Source: Maritalea sp047634455
Lineage (GTDB): Bacteria > Pseudomonadota > Alphaproteobacteria > Rhizobiales > Devosiaceae
NCBI RefSeq assembly: GCF_047634455.1
Contig: NZ_JBLIAI010000001.1
Location: 117,900 to 181,899 of the forward strand
Direction of reading: 5' to 3'
Length of the DNA: 64,000 nt
This document shows positions 23,781 through 31,394 of this stretch, piece after piece. The notes beneath the pieces were generated by a model, which saw only the letters and a list, made by a program, of their open reading frames with translations, made no database searches and had not been told where the DNA came from. Position numbers and translations under genes: made by a program. Numbering within the stretch: the first letter of the stretch is position 1; each line of letters starts with the position of its first letter.

Positions 23781-23794
23781 GTCAGACCTGACGT
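23779..23794. promoter_or_regulatory. palindrome over the SulP gene start
   Basis: ACGTCAGACCTGACGT is a perfect 7+7 inverted repeat that covers the probable GTG start and its ribosome-binding site. It could be a regulator site or an RNA hairpin that limits translation of the transporter. Confidence 0.4.
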
Positions 23795-23856
23795 TAAACC
23801 CCTATGGATCGGCGGTTTAGCGTAGTTTTGCGCAGCAAGCAAGATGAGGCAACAAT

Positions 23857-24687
23857 CTAGCGCCGATGACGGTTTGTTTCTCGCATGGACCGTCCCATAA
23901 AGCCTTCGAGCCAGCGCACTGCTAGGGAAAGTGATATGGTCATAACCAAATAAAGGAATGCCACCACACTGTAAGTCTCAAAAAACTTAAAGGTCGAGGC
24001 CGAATAGACTTTGCCCAATTGGGTGATATCTTGCACGCCCAATACCGACACAAGTGCGCTATCTTTGATCATCGCCACCAGTTCATTGCCCATCGGGGGC
24101 AAGATCAGTTTAAAGGCTTGCGGTGCAACAACGAGGCGGAACGTTTGCCAGCGCGTCAAACCAAGTGCCTTGGCCGCTTCTACCTGCCCCTTATCAACCG
24201 CCTCAATTCCTGCGCGAAATATCTCGGCGATAAAAGCAGAATAAGAAATTGTAAGCGCAATAATGGCGCGCCATGTAAAATCAAACCCACGCACCGTCAT
24301 TTTTCCGAACACACCAAACTCAATAAGTGGGCCCATCAACCAGTTGAAAAAACTGACAAACCACGGCGCGCCAACAAACGCGATGTAGAACAACAGCACC
24401 AGCATGGGGATGCCGCGCACAATTTCAATGTAAAACGTGGCGACCTCACGCAATATCCGCGACGGAGAAATCCGCGCCAGAACGACAAAAGTCGCCAGAA
24501 TAACACTGAGCGAAAATGCGACGATGGTAACGAATAGCGTTGTTGATATACCCCTGCTCAAGGCAAAAAAGATCGTTTGATAGCCCTGATCGGCGACAAG
24601 CGACCAAAACACAATAATTGCCCCAAGAATAGCCGCGAGCAGCCAATAAGGGATCTCGCGCTTAGCTGATCTATTGGTTGATGGCAT
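23857..24687 (-). CDS. polar amino acid ABC transporter permease (HisM/GlnP type)
   Basis: This permease of about 276 residues has the basic N-terminus and helices of the His/Glu/Gln/Arg permease family. They include GISTTLFVTIVAFSLSVILATFVVLARIS, the FYIEIVRGIPMLVLLFYIAF motif and the EAA loop SAFIAEIFRAGIEAVDKGQVEAAKALGLTRWQTFRLVVAPQA. The DSALVSVLG segment is also present. A frame starting at 24741 reads through a hairpin next to the binding-protein gene, so I prefer the ATG at 24687. It works with the binding protein encoded just upstream; no ATP-binding subunit gene is next to it. Confidence 0.88.
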   Translation of the reverse strand: MPSTNRSAKREIPYWLLAAILGAIIVFWSLVADQGYQTIFFALSRGISTTLFVTIVAFSLSVILATFVVLARISPSRILREVATFYIEIVRGIPMLVLLFYIAFVGAPWFVSFFNWLMGPLIEFGVFGKMTVRGFDFTWRAIIALTISYSAFIAEIFRAGIEAVDKGQVEAAKALGLTRWQTFRLVVAPQAFKLILPPMGNELVAMIKDSALVSVLGVQDITQLGKVYSASTFKFFETYSVVAFLYLVMTISLSLAVRWLEGFMGRSMRETNRHRR

Positions 24688-24720
24688 CAATGGGACATAC
24701 TTTGGACTGAGCCGGAAATG

Positions 24721-24741
24721 GTGCCCACCTGTGGTGAGCAC
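24721..24741 (-). other. hairpin between ABC binding protein and permease genes
   Basis: GTGCCCACC and GGTGAGCAC form a 9-base stem with one G-U pair and a 3-base loop, directly after the binding-protein stop. No U-run follows, so a partial attenuation or mRNA-stability role is more likely than complete termination. It also argues against the GTG start at 24741 for the permease. Confidence 0.5.
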
Positions 24742-24749
24742 AGCAATGA

Positions 24750-25547
24750 CTATTGATCGGCTTTATATTCGAAGAACCATTTTTTGTTTAATTCTTCAAG
24801 CGTGCCATCTTCGCGCATAGACTTCAGTGCGGCATTGATGGGGGCAACAAGGTCCGAACCTTGCGTAAGAATGAAGCCGAAATCTTCGGTGCCCAATGCA
24901 TCGCCTACCACTTTAAACGCGCCCGGATTTGCGCCCATATAGCCTTGTGCAGAGGTGCTATCCATCAACACAGTGTCCACGTCGCCAATTTTGAGTGCTT
25001 GTACACTGGTGCCAAATGTTTCGAACAGTTTTATGCGCGGGTTGGCTTCGTCGCCGTCTAACATGTCGTAAACAGCGACATAGAAGTTTGTGGTGCCCGG
25101 TTGTGCACCAACCAAGAGTTGGGCATCCTGCGCGAAACTGGTACTATCCGTAAATCTGACCTCATCAGCCCGAACAAGTAAGAATTGTTGAGACGTCATA
25201 TAGGGTTCGGAAAAATCGATTTGTGTCGCCCGCTCCTCGGTAATCGTGATGCCGTCCATGCCCACATCGAATTGACCATCGCGCACAGCTTGGATCATCG
25301 TGTCCCAGCTCGAGAGTTGCCAATCCACCTTGGCGTTAAGGCGCTTGGCGATTTCGTTGAACGCGTCATATTCCCAGCCAATGCCATCACCAGACTTTGG
25401 GTCTGCAAAATTGAGCGGTGTGTAGGCGTTTTCGGTCACCGCGACGATGGTCCGACCGCCGAGGTCTGGCAATTCACCGGCAGACACTATTGATGTCGCT
25501 CCTAAGACCGTTACGACTGTTGCTGCAATTAGACTTGTTAGTTTCAT
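24750..25547 (-). CDS. amino acid ABC transporter substrate-binding protein
   Basis: This 265-residue periplasmic binding protein has a signal peptide (MKLTSLIAATVVTVLGATSIVSAG). It shows the family pattern YTPLNFADPKSGDGIGWEYDAFNEIAKRLN and DMIQAVRDGQFDVGMDGITITEERATQIDFSEPYM. The latter is the signature of polar amino acid binding proteins, including the conserved arginine and aspartate that hold the ligand alpha-amino and carboxylate groups. The ligand side chain cannot be predicted. It is transcribed ahead of the permease gene. Confidence 0.9.
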   Translation of the reverse strand: MKLTSLIAATVVTVLGATSIVSAGELPDLGGRTIVAVTENAYTPLNFADPKSGDGIGWEYDAFNEIAKRLNAKVDWQLSSWDTMIQAVRDGQFDVGMDGITITEERATQIDFSEPYMTSQQFLLVRADEVRFTDSTSFAQDAQLLVGAQPGTTNFYVAVYDMLDGDEANPRIKLFETFGTSVQALKIGDVDTVLMDSTSAQGYMGANPGAFKVVGDALGTEDFGFILTQGSDLVAPINAALKSMREDGTLEELNKKWFFEYKADQ

Positions 25548-25712
25548 GATGCATCCCCAAAATTGTTTCGAGCATTATTGAATTGTTGGTCAAAACATTA
25601 GGGTGCGATTGCGCAAATGAAAACCCTTTTTGCGATTTGTGCGACAGTGCATCTTTTCGATTGGCCGCCAAATCTCAAAAATCCGATTGACAATTGTTTC
25701 ACCAGCCTATTG

Positions 25713-25740
25713 TTGACATCGGTAGCGGCGCGCCTAGTCT
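25713..25740 (+). promoter_or_regulatory. candidate sigma-70 promoter of the spermidine operon
   Basis: TTGACA (25713-25718) is followed after 16 bases by TAGTCT (25735-25740), about 40 bases before the arginine decarboxylase start. The minus-35 is perfect and the minus-10 is weak. No operator or riboswitch-like structure is apparent. Confidence 0.4.
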
Positions 25741-25781
25741 GTGCGTATCAGTTTAACTTCTGTTGATTGGAGATTTTCGAA

Positions 25782-27668
25782 TTGGAAACAAGGTTGGGTG
25801 CCGAAATCTACGGCATTGATCGCTGGGGTCACAAAATTCTAACAGTTCTACCCAATGGCGATGCTGGGTTGGTGGACATAATGAACCCTAACGCTTCCCC
25901 GGTTAGCATCCCCTCAATCATAAGTGATTTGGGTGAGCGCGGCATCAAATCTCCCATTCTGTTGCGGGTCAATTCGTTTTTGCAAAACAGCCTCATTGCG
26001 CTTAACGAAGGCTTTGCAAAGGCCATTTCTAACTACAAATATGCTGGCGCCTATCGCGGCGTATTTCCCATAAAGGTTAACCAGCAGGCAGAAGTTGTTG
26101 AGCGAATTGTCAAAACTGGTCGTAAATATCACTACGGCCTTGAAGTGGGTTCAAAGCCCGAGCTGCTGATTGCTCTTTCGCAGAATTTGGCGAAAGAGGG
26201 CTTGTTGATCTGCAATGGTGTCAAGGATGAAGAATTTGTTCGTCTAGCTATTCTGTCTTGCAAAATCGGCTTCAACACCATCATCGTTTTGGAGAGTCCA
26301 AAAGAGTTGGAATTGGTAATCCGCGTCTCAAAAGCGCTGGGCGAAAAGCCACGACTTGGTGTTCGCATCAAGTTGACCCACAAAATCAAAGGCTATTGGG
26401 CCGATAGTTCCGGTGATCGCTCAAGTTTTGGCATGACAACTGACAATGTAGTGGCTGTTGTCGAGCGGCTCCGAGCCGAATACATGGCTGACTGCTTGAT
26501 CCTTCAGCACTCGCATTTGGGTTCTCAAATTTCTGACATCAATGATGTGCGCCGGATTGTGCAGGAAGCTTGCCGCTTTTTTACTGAGCTCAAATCACTG
26601 GGCATGCCGCTTGAGTTCATCGACCTGGGTGGTGGCCTTGGCATTGATTATACGGGTGAAAAACAATCCAACGAAAACTCAATCAACTATAGTTTGCCAG
26701 AATATTGCGAAGCAATTGTTGAGACCGTCAAATATGCGATGGATGAAGCAAACATTGCACATCCTAACATTGTGACCGAAAGCGGACGCGGTGTGGTCGC
26801 TCTTTCGTCGATGCTGATTTTTGACGTGCTGGACACGACGCTGTATGACTGCGCTGCCCTGCCAGATATTGGCGATGATGCACATCACCTGATTAAGGAC
26901 CTTGCCGCCATTCAAGGCTACATTTCTTCCAAGCGACTACAGGAATGTGTGAACGACGCGATCTATTACCGCGATGAAGTGCGTGCATTATTTCGTCGCG
27001 GCAATATGGACATCAAGTCTTTAGCCCAAGCTGAAACAGTTTTCCGCTATTTCGTCGCTCAGTTTAAAAAGCTGGCCGAGGATGCGGAGACATCGCCGCA
27101 ACTGGAAGAACAATTAGGCAATTTTGCCGACATCTATCATGGCAATTTTTCTCTATTCCAATCTCTTCCTGATGTTTGGGCAATTGATCAATTGCACCCC
27201 ATTATGCCCTTACAACGGCTGAACGAAACGCCACATCGCCAAGCAATGCTTTCGGACATCACCTGCGATTCTGACGGTAAGATTGATCGCTTTGTGCTGG
27301 CAGATGGAATTGCAAAAACGCTGCCTGTGCATGACCTTAAAGAAAACGAAGACTATTACATTGGGGTGTTTTTTATCGGCGCTTACCAAGAAACACTTGG
27401 TGACCTACACAATCTATTTGGCGACACGAATGTGGTGACGGTTGCACTAGGCGAAGATGGTGGGTTTGATTTACTACATGAAGTAGAGGGCGACAAAATT
27501 TCCGAAGTCCTTGAGTATGTGGAATATGAAGCTCAAGCTTGCTTGGCGACCTTCCGCAAACGGGTCGACAATGCTGTCAGCCAAAAGCAGCTCACCATTT
27601 CCGAACGTCGTGTGCTGATTGAGGCTTACAAAGACAGCTTGAGTGGCTACACTTATTTCGAGAAATAG
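25782..27668 (+). CDS. speA: biosynthetic arginine decarboxylase
   Basis: This 628-residue PLP enzyme of the ornithine/DAP/arginine decarboxylase fold-III family converts arginine to agmatine. Key features are YGIDRWG near the N-terminus, the PLP lysine motif FPIKVNQQ (about residues 95-102), the HSHLGSQI segment, FIDLGGGLGIDY and VTESGRGVV. In the C-terminal half TCDSDGKID provides the second active-site CDSDG motif. I place the start at a TTG with GGAG 9 bases ahead; an in-frame TTG 15 bases earlier has no site. It is the first gene of a four-gene operon that makes spermidine. Confidence 0.92.
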   Translation: METRLGAEIYGIDRWGHKILTVLPNGDAGLVDIMNPNASPVSIPSIISDLGERGIKSPILLRVNSFLQNSLIALNEGFAKAISNYKYAGAYRGVFPIKVNQQAEVVERIVKTGRKYHYGLEVGSKPELLIALSQNLAKEGLLICNGVKDEEFVRLAILSCKIGFNTIIVLESPKELELVIRVSKALGEKPRLGVRIKLTHKIKGYWADSSGDRSSFGMTTDNVVAVVERLRAEYMADCLILQHSHLGSQISDINDVRRIVQEACRFFTELKSLGMPLEFIDLGGGLGIDYTGEKQSNENSINYSLPEYCEAIVETVKYAMDEANIAHPNIVTESGRGVVALSSMLIFDVLDTTLYDCAALPDIGDDAHHLIKDLAAIQGYISSKRLQECVNDAIYYRDEVRALFRRGNMDIKSLAQAETVFRYFVAQFKKLAEDAETSPQLEEQLGNFADIYHGNFSLFQSLPDVWAIDQLHPIMPLQRLNETPHRQAMLSDITCDSDGKIDRFVLADGIAKTLPVHDLKENEDYYIGVFFIGAYQETLGDLHNLFGDTNVVTVALGEDGGFDLLHEVEGDKISEVLEYVEYEAQACLATFRKRVDNAVSQKQLTISERRVLIEAYKDSLSGYTYFEK

Positions 27669-27705
27669 ATTTTTAGAACAACCCTCAACTTAGAAGGAAA
27701 CTCTG

Positions 27706-28917
27706 ATGGGCAAAACACTTGTCATTGGCGCCGGGGGCGTTGGATCTGTCGCCATACATAAAATGGCGATGAATAGCGACATTTTCACCGAGATTACGTT
27801 GGCTAGTCGCCGCAAATTTAAATGCGACGACATTGCGGAATCGGTCAAAGAACGCACAGGCGTTGTGATCAAAACCTCTGAAATCGACGCGATGGATGTG
27901 GATGCAACCGCTGAATTGATCAAACAAACGGGCGCTGACTTGGTGGTGAACCTTGCCCTGCCATATCAAGACCTTGCGATTATGGACGCATGCCTAAAGG
28001 CGGGTACAAACTATCTTGATACGGCAAACTACGAGCCCGAAGATGAGGCAAAATTCGAGTATCATTGGCAGTGGGCCTATCAGGACAAATTCAAAGAAGC
28101 TGGCCTGACGGCTATTTTGGGTTCGGGTTTTGACCCCGGTGTAACCTCTGTGTTTGCCACATGGCTGCGCAAGCACAAACTCAGCACTATTCGCCAGATC
28201 GACGTGTTGGATTGCAATGGGGGGGACAATGGCAAAGCCTTTGCGACCAATTTCAATCCTGAAATCAACATTCGCGAAGTAACCGCACCAGCGCGGCATT
28301 GGGAAAATGGCGATTGGGTGGAAAGCCCCGCCATGACACACAACTACAAGTTCGACTTCCCCGCAGTTGGCGAAAAGAACATGTATTTGATGTATCACGA
28401 GGAATTGGAAAGCCTTAAAACGCACTTCCCTGAAATCGAACGCGCGCGCTTTTGGATGACCTTTGGTGATGCTTATATCAACCACGTCACGGTGCTGGAA
28501 AATATCGGCATGACATCGATTGAACCGATTGTGCATGACGGCAAAGAGATCATTCCTTTGCAATTCCTCGCGTCCGTTTTGCCTGACCCCAGTGATCTGG
28601 GCGAGTTGACTAAAGGCAAAACCTGCATTGGCGATATTGCCACGGGCAACGCCAAAGATGGTACGGGTGAAAAGACCTATTACATCTACAATATTTGCGA
28701 TCATGAAGAATGCTACGCAGAAGTTGGTTCGCAAGCCGTTGCCTACACAACGGGTGTGCCCGCGATGATTGGCGCGGCACAGTTCCTAAAAGGCAATTGG
28801 GACCAGCCCGGCGTTTGGAACATGGAACAACTTGACCCTGATGACTTTATGGACATGCTGAACCAGCACGGCTTGCCTTGGCAGGTCGAAGAACTTGACG
28901 GCCCCGTCCAGTTCTAA
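27706..28917 (+). CDS. carboxynorspermidine/carboxyspermidine dehydrogenase (saccharopine dehydrogenase family)
   Basis: This is a 403-residue NADPH-dependent enzyme with a Rossmann motif GAGGVGSVAIHKMA (residues 8-21). It has the saccharopine dehydrogenase-like segments LVVNLALPYQDLAIMDACLKAG and GSGFDPGVTSVFATWL. In this pathway, it condenses putrescine (or diaminopropane) with aspartate semialdehyde to carboxyspermidine or carboxynorspermidine. Placement between speA and a carboxynorspermidine decarboxylase gene makes this assignment strong and argues against a lysine biosynthesis role. Length and motifs are normal. The gene follows speA by 37 bases with an AAGGA site. Confidence 0.9.
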   Translation: MGKTLVIGAGGVGSVAIHKMAMNSDIFTEITLASRRKFKCDDIAESVKERTGVVIKTSEIDAMDVDATAELIKQTGADLVVNLALPYQDLAIMDACLKAGTNYLDTANYEPEDEAKFEYHWQWAYQDKFKEAGLTAILGSGFDPGVTSVFATWLRKHKLSTIRQIDVLDCNGGDNGKAFATNFNPEINIREVTAPARHWENGDWVESPAMTHNYKFDFPAVGEKNMYLMYHEELESLKTHFPEIERARFWMTFGDAYINHVTVLENIGMTSIEPIVHDGKEIIPLQFLASVLPDPSDLGELTKGKTCIGDIATGNAKDGTGEKTYYIYNICDHEECYAEVGSQAVAYTTGVPAMIGAAQFLKGNWDQPGVWNMEQLDPDDFMDMLNQHGLPWQVEELDGPVQF

Positions 28918-28937
28918 CGTTAAAAAGGGGCGAGACG

Positions 28938-30122
28938 ATGAGCGAAATAGGTTTGCCGCAATCTGGCGATGAAGGGGAGTTCGGCAAGTTCGATCTTTAT
29001 TCAGTGCCCTCGCCTTGCTTCGTGGTGGATGAGGTTGCGATAGAGCGCAACCTTTCCATCTTGGCAGATGTCAAAGCCCAATCTGGTGCCAAAGTCCTAT
29101 TGGCCCTCAAGGCCTTTTCGATGTTTGCTCTGGCACCACTGGTAGCCAAATATCTTGATGGCACCTGTGCATCTGGCATTTATGAGGCCAAGCTTGCGGC
29201 GAAACATTATGGCGGATCACTGACCACCTATTGCGCCGGATACAAGTTAGATGACTTGCCTGAAATCATCCGTCTGAGTGATCATTTGATTTTCAATTCG
29301 GTTGCGCAAAAAGACCGTTTTTTGCCACTCGTGGCAGCTGCACGCAACAAAGGTGAAGCTGTCAGTTTGGGTCTGCGTATCAACCCCGAACACTCCGAGG
29401 GCCACACCGAAAGATATGATCCGTGTGCGCCTTGTTCGCGGCTCGGTATCCCAGTTTCACAACTTACAGCAGACGACTTTTCGGATATTGACGGCATTCA
29501 CATGCACACGCTGTGTGAGCAAGGGTTTGAACCGTTGGAGCGCACTTGGCGCGCGGCTTTGCCACAGCTTGCTCCATATCTTCACGACCTCAAGTGGATC
29601 AATTTCGGTGGAGGTCATCATATCACTCGACCAGATTATGATCGCAAAGGTCTGATTGCCTCCATTAAAAGCATTCGCGCCGAATATGACGTGGACGTCT
29701 ATTTAGAACCGGGTGAAGCCTGCGCCCTTGATGCAGGTATTCTGGTCGGAGAAATTCTTGACCTACCAACAAACGACAAACAGTTGGCGGTTACCGACAT
29801 CTCGGCCACCTGCCATATGCCGGACGTGATCGAAGCCCCATACCGCCCCGCCATGCTTGGCGAGCGCGACAGCGGTCCAAGCTATCTATTGGGCGGTCCA
29901 TCTTGTTTGGCCGGTGACATTATTGGCGAGTATGTGCCTGCCAAAGTGTTCGAAATTGGAGATCGCTTTGCGTTTTTGGATCAGGCGCATTATTCGATGG
30001 TGAAAACCAATACGTTCAACGGCGTGCCATTGCCTGCGATTGCTGTCTGGAATTCCACCACGAACCAAACGCGCATCGTGAAACAGTTTTCATACGATGA
30101 TTTTGAACAACGCTTGTCATAG
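28938..30122 (+). CDS. nspC: carboxynorspermidine decarboxylase
   Basis: This 394-residue fold-III PLP decarboxylase has the lysine that binds PLP in LALKAFS (K58), HMHTLCEQ, WINFGGGHHIT, and EPGEACALDAG near the phosphate site. Late segments SATCHMPDVIEAPYRP and GGPSCLAGD contain the cysteine and aspartate that complete the active site of the partner subunit. Family members act on carboxynorspermidine and carboxyspermidine to give norspermidine or spermidine. A GGGGCGAGACG segment precedes the ATG. It is preceded by its dehydrogenase partner gene and followed by agmatinase, forming a full route. Confidence 0.93.
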   Translation: MSEIGLPQSGDEGEFGKFDLYSVPSPCFVVDEVAIERNLSILADVKAQSGAKVLLALKAFSMFALAPLVAKYLDGTCASGIYEAKLAAKHYGGSLTTYCAGYKLDDLPEIIRLSDHLIFNSVAQKDRFLPLVAAARNKGEAVSLGLRINPEHSEGHTERYDPCAPCSRLGIPVSQLTADDFSDIDGIHMHTLCEQGFEPLERTWRAALPQLAPYLHDLKWINFGGGHHITRPDYDRKGLIASIKSIRAEYDVDVYLEPGEACALDAGILVGEILDLPTNDKQLAVTDISATCHMPDVIEAPYRPAMLGERDSGPSYLLGGPSCLAGDIIGEYVPAKVFEIGDRFAFLDQAHYSMVKTNTFNGVPLPAIAVWNSTTNQTRIVKQFSYDDFEQRLS

Positions 30123-30131
30123 GAAACATTA

Positions 30132-30980
30132 ATGTCTGATTTTCTGGATAGTGAACTGACCAGCGTTGAACGTGATATTATCGGCGCAAAGTTTGTGGTC
30201 GTTCCGATGCCGCTGGAACGCACAGTGTCATATGGTTCAGGTACAGCAGGGGGACCTGACGCAATCATTGAGGCATCCAACGAATTAGAGCGCATTTGCC
30301 CTGAAGGCGAACCTTGCTTGCACGGCATTGCAACTGTTGATCCGATCGATTGCACTGGTGAGCTGCCAGAGGTGATGACGCGCTTGGCAAGGCAAACAGA
30401 AACAATCGCGGCACAAGGTAAGATGCCAGTGACACTTGGCGGGGAACATTCCCTCACCTTTGGCGCGGTGACGGGCGTTGCAAAAGCCTTGGGCCGAAAA
30501 GTCGGCATTGTGCAGATTGATGCCCACGCTGATTTGCGTATCGCCTATCAAGGTGAAAAACACTCCCATGCCTCGGTGATGCATTTGCTATGTGAAGACG
30601 GGCATGGACTTGCGCAGTATGGCGTTCGCGCCCTATGCCAGCAAGAAGTTGAATCGCGCGCCAAATATGGGGTGACCTTCATCGACGCTGAAGAGTTGGT
30701 GACACAAAACATCAATGCCATTCAACTGCCAGATGATTTCCCCAAAGACATCTATATCAGTTTTGATGTGGACGGGTTAGACCCCTCCATCATGCCAGCG
30801 ACGGGCACCCCAGTGCCGGGCGGCTTGGGGTACTATCAGGCGCTCAACATTGTGAAGTCGGCGCTAAACGGGCGACGTTGTGTTGGCATGGATATTGTTG
30901 AACTGGCACCAAACCGAGACAGCCAAGCGTGGGATTTTACCACCGCTCAAATCACCTACCGCATGATGGGTATGGTTTAA
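30132..30980 (+). CDS. speB: agmatinase
   Basis: This 282-residue ureohydrolase has the two-manganese motifs GGEHSLTF (about residue 104-111), DAHADLR (about 131-137) and SFDVDGLDPS (about 210-219), followed by TPVPGGLGYYQAL and the conserved MDIVELAP. It hydrolyses agmatine to putrescine and urea, completing arginine to putrescine with SpeA. The arginase and guanidinobutyrase alternatives are less likely given the operon. The stop overlaps the convergent VOC gene by 4 bases. Confidence 0.93.
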   Translation: MSDFLDSELTSVERDIIGAKFVVVPMPLERTVSYGSGTAGGPDAIIEASNELERICPEGEPCLHGIATVDPIDCTGELPEVMTRLARQTETIAAQGKMPVTLGGEHSLTFGAVTGVAKALGRKVGIVQIDAHADLRIAYQGEKHSHASVMHLLCEDGHGLAQYGVRALCQQEVESRAKYGVTFIDAEELVTQNINAIQLPDDFPKDIYISFDVDGLDPSIMPATGTPVPGGLGYYQALNIVKSALNGRRCVGMDIVELAPNRDSQAWDFTTAQITYRMMGMV

Positions 30981-31393
30981 GAGGCAAAAATACCGTCAAA
31001 GTCCGCAAAGCCTTTGACCTCAATCGGGTTGCCCGATGGATCATAAAAAAACATAGTGCTTTGCTCACCGGGTTCGCCTACAAACCGTGTCGTCGGTTCA
31101 ATCACAAAATCCAGGTTGGCGGCGGTAAGTTTGGACGCTAGTTGGTCCCAATCCGCCTTCGGAAGTATGACGCCCATGTGGGGCATTGGCACCATGTGGT
31201 CACCAACTTTTCCGGTATTGGCGACAACGAACGGTTCACCCAAATGCAATGAAATTTGGTGGCCATAGAAATCAAAATCGACCCAAGTTTCAGTGCTGCG
31301 CCCCTCTTTGCAACCCAATAGTTCTCCATAAAAGGCCCGCGCTTCATCTAAGTCTGTTACATGATAGGCAAGATGAAAGCGCGATTTGGTCAT
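30977..31393 (-). CDS. VOC family protein (glyoxalase/dioxygenase superfamily)
   Basis: This is a 138-residue vicinal-oxygen-chelate protein made of two beta-alpha-beta-beta-beta modules. It begins RFHLAYHVTDLDEARAFYGELLGC and ends with STMFFYDPSGNPIEVKGF. The paired metal-binding residues H10 in LAYHV and E130 in the PIEVK segment are as expected, with H53 in FYGHQISLHL. The substrate is unknown; many relatives are annotated as dioxygenases without proof. It is convergent with speB and 1 base beyond the lepA stop, so it may share that minus-strand transcript. Confidence 0.75.
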   Translation of the reverse strand: MTKSRFHLAYHVTDLDEARAFYGELLGCKEGRSTETWVDFDFYGHQISLHLGEPFVVANTGKVGDHMVPMPHMGVILPKADWDQLASKLTAANLDFVIEPTTRFVGEPGEQSTMFFYDPSGNPIEVKGFADFDGIFAS

Positions 31394-31394
31394 T

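Noticed and set aside
29990..30508. Minus-strand frame of 172 codons opposite nspC and speB
   Set aside because: It is antisense to two genes with intact active-site motifs and has no independent support.
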